Assembly: GCF_017573465.1 (NCBI RefSeq)
Contig: NZ_JAGEPF010000048.1
Location: 1 to 64,000, forward strand
Origin: Actinomadura violacea
Lineage (GTDB): Bacteria; Actinomycetota; Actinomycetes; Streptosporangiales; Streptosporangiaceae
Direction of reading: 5' to 3'
DNA: 64,000 nucleotides
Shown here: positions 59,648 to 64,000 of the stretch, in pieces
How positions within the stretch are numbered: position 1 is the stretch's first letter
Layout of the letters: each line of letters begins with the position of its first letter
Position numbers and translations under genes: made by a program
Notes under the pieces: generated by a model
Seen by the model: only the letters and a program-made list of their open reading frames with translations
Told to the model about the DNA's origin: nothing
Databases searched by the model: none

Positions 59648-61092
59648 CGGCCGCGCGGCCCGCGCTGGACGTCGCCGTGGTCGGAGCGGGCCCCGCCGGG
59701 CTGGCCGCCGCCTACGCGCTGGCCGAGGCCGGGTGCACCGTCCGGGTCCTGGAGGCCGCCGACGCCGTCGGCGGGCGGATGCGGACCGTCCGCGAGCACG
59801 GCTGCCTGATCGACACCGGCGCCGAGATGTTCCCCGGACGCGCTGGCTATCCCGCGACCTGGCGGCTCATCACCGCGCTCAAGCTGGACCGCGACCCCGA
59901 TGCCGTGCCGAACGTCCGCGACGCCGTGGCCGTGTGGCGGGGCCGCCGCCCGCGCCCGCACGTCGGCCGTCCCCTGGGCCTGCTGACGGGAGCGGGTCTC
60001 GGGCTGCGCGCGCGCCTCGACCTGGTGCGGCTCCAGGCGCGGCTGGCGCGGCTCGGCGACCTCGACTCCGCCCGTCCCGAAGCCTCCGCCCTCGGGTCGC
60101 AGACCGTCGCGGACCTCGTCCGCCCCTACCACCGTGACGTGCACGACTACCTCATCGGCCCGCTGGCCTGCGGATTCTTCGGCTGGGACCCCGAACGCTC
60201 CGCCGCCGCCCCGCTCGCCGCGCACCTCGCCTCCTGCTGCGGCTCCGCCTCCTGGCACACCTACCGCGACGGAATGGACACCCTGGCCCGCGCCCTCGCC
60301 GGCCGTCTGGACGTCACCACCGGGCACCCCGTCACCCGCGTGACCGGGGACGACGGGCTCGTCCTGCTGGAATCGCCGCGCGGCACCGTCACCGCCCGCA
60401 CGGCGGTGCTGGCCGTCCCCGCCCCCGTCGCGGCGCGTCTGTACGCCGACGAACGCGCCGCCGTGCAGACCTTCCTGGACGAGTGCGGCTACACGCCGAT
60501 GCTGCGCGTCAGCCTCGTCCTGGACGAGCCGCTGGCGCCCGGCGGGGCACATGCGTCGTTCGCCACCCTCATCCCCGCCGACGCCGACCGGCTGCTGAGC
60601 GTCATCACCGCCGACCACCGCAAGCACCCCGGGCGGGCGCCCGACGGCGGCGGCCTGGTGTCGCTCATCGCCTCGCCGCGCGGCTGCACCGAACTCCTCG
60701 GCCTGCCCGACCGGACGGTCGCCGAACGGCTGATCGCGCGCGGCGAGCGGTTCGTCCCCGGGCTGGCGGCGCATGTCGCACACGCCCGGGTGCACCGGTT
60801 CGAGCACGGGCTGCCGGAGGCGACGCCGCGCGCGCTGCGGCTGCGCGGCGCGTTCGCCCGGCGTTCCGTCGCGGCGGTCGAGTACGCGGGCGACTGGACG
60901 ATGCTGCGCCCGTGCAGCGAGGGCGCCGTCGCGTCCGCCGCCCTGGCCGCCGAACGGGTCCTGGCCTACCTCGCGGCGGCCCCGGACTCCGCCCACCCCC
61001 TGGCCGGCGCCGCGCCTGCCCGTCCGGCCGCCGTGAGCGCGACGGCGGAGGTCCGCGCATCGTCCGACCCCCGTCCCGACGACCAGAGGTGA
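59644..61092 (+). CDS. FAD-dependent oxidoreductase (amine oxidase/PPOX-like)
   Basis: This 482-aa flavoprotein opens with VVGAGPAGLAAAYALAEAG (residues about 10-28, FAD-binding) and EAADAVGGRMRT, the signature of the phytoene desaturase/protoporphyrinogen oxidase/amine oxidase group. The C-terminal FAD contact is GDWTMLRPCSEGAVASAALAA. In a cluster with a UbiA enzyme it may oxidise the prenylated product or an amine. The last 40 residues are a low-complexity Ala/Pro tail. The ATG overlaps the UbiA stop by 4 nt. Confidence 0.87.
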   Translation: MTAARPALDVAVVGAGPAGLAAAYALAEAGCTVRVLEAADAVGGRMRTVREHGCLIDTGAEMFPGRAGYPATWRLITALKLDRDPDAVPNVRDAVAVWRGRRPRPHVGRPLGLLTGAGLGLRARLDLVRLQARLARLGDLDSARPEASALGSQTVADLVRPYHRDVHDYLIGPLACGFFGWDPERSAAAPLAAHLASCCGSASWHTYRDGMDTLARALAGRLDVTTGHPVTRVTGDDGLVLLESPRGTVTARTAVLAVPAPVAARLYADERAAVQTFLDECGYTPMLRVSLVLDEPLAPGGAHASFATLIPADADRLLSVITADHRKHPGRAPDGGGLVSLIASPRGCTELLGLPDRTVAERLIARGERFVPGLAAHVAHARVHRFEHGLPEATPRALRLRGAFARRSVAAVEYAGDWTMLRPCSEGAVASAALAAERVLAYLAAAPDSAHPLAGAAPARPAAVSATAEVRASSDPRPDDQR

Positions 61093-61096
61093 GGCG

Positions 61097-62728
61097 ATGG
61101 CCCTCTTCAGCAGGCGGATCGAACTGGGCACGCTCTTCGAGGACGCGGCCGACCGCGGCGGCGCCATGACCGTGCACTTCAGCCGGCCGCTGGACATCGC
61201 CCCCGGCATGGGCACCGCGCTCGACGTCCCGGCGGCGGCCCGGCTCGTGCTGGACGCCGCCGGATGGTTCGCCGCCGCCGGCGTCGAGCCGGGCGACCGC
61301 GTCGCGATCATCAAGCGCAACCACTGGGACCTGGTGCTGCTGTGCTGCGCCGCGGCCCGGCTCGGCGCGGTGCCGGTGCCGCTGTCGGCGCACCTGGACG
61401 CCGACGTCATGGAGATCCTGCTCAAGCGGCTGGACCCGGCGCTGCTCGTCATCGACTCCGCGCGGCTCGCCGCCGGCCGGGTGCTGCCCTGCCTGGCGTC
61501 CCGGACGCTGGTGCTCGACGGCAGGCCCGACGGCAGGCCCGATGGCGCCGGAGCGGACGGGCCGCGGACGGTGCTCTCGCTCACCGACGTCCGCGGCCAT
61601 GCCGCCCCGCCCCCGCAGCGTCCCCTGACCGACGACCCGCTCGTCATCCTCCACACCTCCGGGACCACCGGGGTGCCGAAGCTCGTCGTGCACTCCACCC
61701 GCACCCTGCTGAGGCGGCTGGCCGGCTTCGAGGCGCACCGCTGGCCCGTGCTCGCCAGCCGTCCCGGGGACGTGGTCGCGGGCGCGTTCTCCTTCGCCCA
61801 CGGCCGTGCGCTGGCCTGGACCGCGAGCGTGCTGCAACTCGATCCCGAGAAGCTGCTGGTGGTGACCGGTTCCGACTGGGACGAGGCCCGTCCGCTGCTG
61901 GAGCGGCACCGGCCCACCACCGTGGAGGCGCAACCCTCGACGTACGTGCGGTGGCGTTCGCACGCGCGCGCGCAGGGCGACGCGTTCGAGCGCGTCCGGC
62001 TGTACATCAGCACATTCGACGCCGTGCATCCGCCTACAGTGCGGACGTACCTCAACGCCACCCGCCACCGGCGGCCGATCTGGCTGCAGGGGTGGGGACA
62101 GAGCGAGACGGGGCCGCTCACCTTCCGCTTCCTCACGCGCCGCGCCCTGCGGTCCGAGCGCGACCGGCATCCGACGACCCGCGACCTCGGCCGTCCCGTC
62201 CCCGGACGCAGCCGGCTGTGCGTCGTCGACCGCGAGACCCTGCGGCCCGTGCGGCGCGGCACCCCGGGCCTGCTGGTGTGCACGACGAAGGCACTGTGCC
62301 TGGACTACGTGGGGGAGCGGCAACGCTACCGGCGCAAACGCTCGGGGAAGTGGTTCGTCACCGGGGACGTCGGCGTCCTCACCCCGCGGGGGCGCCTGCT
62401 CCTGCTGGACCGGGAGGCCGACACCCTGCCGGAGGGCAGCTGCGTCGAACTGGAGGACGTGCTCGAAGACCGGCTGCCGGACGTCGTCGAATGCATCGTC
62501 CTCGGCGTCCCAGGCGGCCGCTGCGTTCCCGTGGTCGTCACCGAGGACGGCGAGCTGGACCCGGTGCAGTGGCGCAAGGCGACCGCCGACCTGCCCGACC
62601 TCGCCGAACCGGTCGTCTCGGCCTGGGACCGGATACCGCGGACCGGGACCGGCAAGGTGCGGCGGGCTGCCCTGCGCGAGCGCCTCGGCGTGTCTCCCGA
62701 GACCTACGGTACGGGGAAGTGGACGTGA
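61097..62728 (+). CDS. AMP-binding acyl ligase (ANL superfamily)
   Basis: This 543-aa enzyme has the P-loop HTSGTTGVPKLV near residue 186, GWGQSETGPLTF (about 333), FVTGDVGVLTPRGRLLLLDREADTL (A8 hinge) and the catalytic lysine in RTGTGKVRR near residue 520. It should adenylate a carboxylic acid and make its CoA (or carrier) thioester. A short Asp-Gly-Arg-Pro duplication occurs near residue 145. GAGGTGAGGCG precedes the ATG. The CoA-transferase gene overlaps its stop by 4 nt, so the two may pass a CoA ester between them. The acid is unknown. Confidence 0.9.
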   Translation: MALFSRRIELGTLFEDAADRGGAMTVHFSRPLDIAPGMGTALDVPAAARLVLDAAGWFAAAGVEPGDRVAIIKRNHWDLVLLCCAAARLGAVPVPLSAHLDADVMEILLKRLDPALLVIDSARLAAGRVLPCLASRTLVLDGRPDGRPDGAGADGPRTVLSLTDVRGHAAPPPQRPLTDDPLVILHTSGTTGVPKLVVHSTRTLLRRLAGFEAHRWPVLASRPGDVVAGAFSFAHGRALAWTASVLQLDPEKLLVVTGSDWDEARPLLERHRPTTVEAQPSTYVRWRSHARAQGDAFERVRLYISTFDAVHPPTVRTYLNATRHRRPIWLQGWGQSETGPLTFRFLTRRALRSERDRHPTTRDLGRPVPGRSRLCVVDRETLRPVRRGTPGLLVCTTKALCLDYVGERQRYRRKRSGKWFVTGDVGVLTPRGRLLLLDREADTLPEGSCVELEDVLEDRLPDVVECIVLGVPGGRCVPVVVTEDGELDPVQWRKATADLPDLAEPVVSAWDRIPRTGTGKVRRAALRERLGVSPETYGTGKWT

Positions 62729-64000
62729 AGGCGGCCGCTCCTTTCCTGGAAACGCCGGCGTCCCGGCCGCTGGACGGGACGGTCGTGCGCGCGCTCGGCG
62801 ACACGGTGCCGGTGCGGGTCGCGGTCGCGCGGCTGCGGGCGCTCGGCTGCTCGATCGAGACCGGCGGCGGGCCGCCGCCGCTGGACGCGCCCGCCGGGCG
62901 GCTGCGCGTCGTCCGGGCGCCGTGGATCCCCGGCGATCAGGCACTGCCCGACTGCCGTATCGGCTGGTCCGGGCCGGTGAGGGTGCCGATGACCGGTGAG
63001 CGGGACGTGCAGGCCGCCTGCGGCATCATGCAGGTCCACGGGCGCGCCACCGGCGAGCCGCGCGCCCTGCGCATCGACTACGCCTCGGTGTGCGCGGGCG
63101 TGCTCGCAGCGCAGACGATCACTGCGGGGATGCTGGCCGTGCTGCGGGGCGGGGCGGACGTCCGCGCGGCGACCTCGGTCGCCCAGGCCGCGGCGCTCGC
63201 CCTCACCCAGTACGTCGCCGTCGCCACCACCGACCCCGGCTCCGGCTCCGGCTCCTCCCGCCCGGATCCGGAGCCGGGCGCCGAGCGGACGCCGCCGTTC
63301 CGATCGGCCGACGGCGTCCGTCTCGAGATCGAGACGTTCCGGGCCGAGACCTGGCTGCGCTTCTGGACCGGGCTGGGCGCCGAACGCTCCGCGATCGTCG
63401 CCGGCTGGCCGCCGTTCCAGCAGCGCTTCGCCACCGGGACCTGCGATCTCCCCGCCGGACTGCAGGCCGCCGTCGCCGCGCGGGACCATCTCGCGGTGCG
63501 CCGCGCCGCCGAGGACGCCGGCGTCAGCATCGTGACGGTCAACGACGCCGGGACACCGCTGCCGCCGCCACCCGGCTCCCCGTGGCGGCTCCGTCCCCTG
63601 TCGGATGCCCCATCTCCCGGGGCGGTGCCCGCACCGGACGGCCCGTCCCGGGGCGTCGAGGGCGGGCCGCTGGCCGGGTTACGGGTCGTCGAGGCCACCA
63701 ACCGCGTCCAAGGACCGCTCGCCGGGCACGTCCTCGGCTTGCTCGGCGCCGACGTCGTCCGCGTCGAACCGCCCGGCGGCGACCCGATGCGCGGCGTCCC
63801 GCCCATGGCGGGGGAGTGCTCGGCCCGCTTCCTCGCGCTCAACCGCGGGAAGGGCGCCGTCGAGGCCGACCTGAAGACCGAGGCGGGACGCGAGCGGGCG
63901 CTGCGGCTCGCCGCCTCGTCGGAGGTGTTCCTGCAGAACTGGGCGCCGGGCCGCGCCGCCCGGTTCGGGCTGGACGCCGCCGCCTTTGCCGCCGTGCAGC
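62725..64000 (+). CDS. CaiB/BaiF (family III) CoA-transferase, double-domain, 3' end missing
   Basis: The frame starts at GTG 62725 (overlapping the ligase stop as GTGA) and stays open to the edge: at least 425 codons. The C-terminal part visible from about residue 310 is a standard CaiB/BaiF N-terminal lobe (LAGLRVVEATNRVQGPLAGHV, GADVVRVEPPGGDP, FLALNRGKG, FLQNWAPG). Before it, residues about 70-170 look like the other part of a CaiB fold (GIMQVHGRATGEPRALRIDY, VCAGVLAAQTITAGMLAVL), without its own N-terminal lobe. So it seems to be a fused or circularly arranged two-part protein. The catalytic Asp is not yet in view. It probably moves CoA between acids. Confidence 0.85.
   Translation, partial: MKAAAPFLETPASRPLDGTVVRALGDTVPVRVAVARLRALGCSIETGGGPPPLDAPAGRLRVVRAPWIPGDQALPDCRIGWSGPVRVPMTGERDVQAACGIMQVHGRATGEPRALRIDYASVCAGVLAAQTITAGMLAVLRGGADVRAATSVAQAAALALTQYVAVATTDPGSGSGSSRPDPEPGAERTPPFRSADGVRLEIETFRAETWLRFWTGLGAERSAIVAGWPPFQQRFATGTCDLPAGLQAAVAARDHLAVRRAAEDAGVSIVTVNDAGTPLPPPPGSPWRLRPLSDAPSPGAVPAPDGPSRGVEGGPLAGLRVVEATNRVQGPLAGHVLGLLGADVVRVEPPGGDPMRGVPPMAGECSARFLALNRGKGAVEADLKTEAGRERALRLAASSEVFLQNWAPGRAARFGLDAAAFAAVQ

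Noticed and set aside
59179..62944. Long minus-strand frames over the UbiA/FAD/ligase genes
   Set aside because: Low-complexity antisense frames; the plus-strand genes have full family motifs and coupled starts.
1..64000. tRNA genes, CRISPR arrays, prophage or insertion sequences
   Set aside because: Reading the intergenic gaps showed no cloverleaf-like sequences, repeat arrays, integrase, transposase or phage genes; a tRNA scan would be needed to exclude weak cases.
49732..64000. Identification as a PKS, NRPS or 2-deoxystreptamine aminoglycoside cluster
   Set aside because: No ketosynthase, condensation or carrier domains and no 2-deoxy-scyllo-inosose synthase are in view. DegT and Gfo/Idh genes alone are not enough for the claim.

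Overview
The window is a 64 kb piece of a high-GC actinomycete chromosome. Codon third positions are almost all G or C, many starts are GTG, and genes often overlap by 4 nt. Marker genes (DUF1707, DUF4192, SARP, nrdJ/nrdR/lexA cluster, 10-methyl fatty acid genes) point to the Streptosporangiales/Thermomonosporaceae side, for example Actinomadura or Thermomonospora. This is inference; no 16S sequence is present, only the last ~40 nt of a 5S rRNA at the left edge.

Left part (0-21 kb): the 3' end of an rRNA operon with its terminator; two regulator/oxidoreductase pairs (NmrA-like/AraC, and SDR/TetR with two tandem operator palindromes); a DUF523 gene; a stand-alone cytochrome oxidase subunit I; a TetR-controlled set of AurF-type diiron oxygenase, Baeyer-Villiger-type monooxygenase and SDR that resembles the mycobacterial mymA/sadH theme; a MacB-like ABC ATPase with its FtsX permease; an alanine-type aminotransferase; a DinG/XPD-type helicase; a phosphoribosyltransferase; DUF4192; a TetR; a polysaccharide deacetylase; and a DUF1707 membrane protein.

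Middle part (21-39 kb): lipid and general metabolism. bfaA/bfaB (also called tmsA/tmsB) make 10-methyl branched fatty acids. They are followed by a SARP-type regulator, two alpha/beta hydrolases, an omega-transaminase, a CYP124-like P450 (that family hydroxylates methyl-branched lipids), a fused glycosyltransferase, a tandemly duplicated [SDR <-> XRE regulator] divergent pair with a 56-bp identical control region, an acyl-CoA ligase and a secreted AA10 copper monooxygenase.

Housekeeping block (39-47 kb): leuS preceded by a leaderless leader peptide with three consecutive leucine codons and two hairpins (an attenuator); lexA with a LexA box shared with a divergent membrane-anchored LysM gene (analogous to mycobacterial chiZ next to lexA); nrdR with two NrdR boxes; and nrdJ, the B12-dependent ribonucleotide reductase.

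Right part (49.7-64 kb, continuing past the edge): a tightly packed biosynthetic-looking region with no PKS or NRPS core in view. Operon A: Gfo/Idh oxidoreductase, TIM-barrel isomerase, M20 deacylase, Ldh_2-type dehydrogenase, second Gfo/Idh oxidoreductase, small unknown protein. Then a calerythrin-like EF-hand protein. Operon B: two DegT/DnrJ-type PLP enzymes, UbiA-type membrane prenyltransferase, FAD oxidoreductase, ANL acyl ligase, and an incomplete double CaiB/BaiF CoA-transferase. The set suggests an aminated sugar-, cyclitol- or amino-acid-derived head group joined to a prenyl chain. I do not recognise it as a known pathway, and it is the best candidate here for something undescribed.
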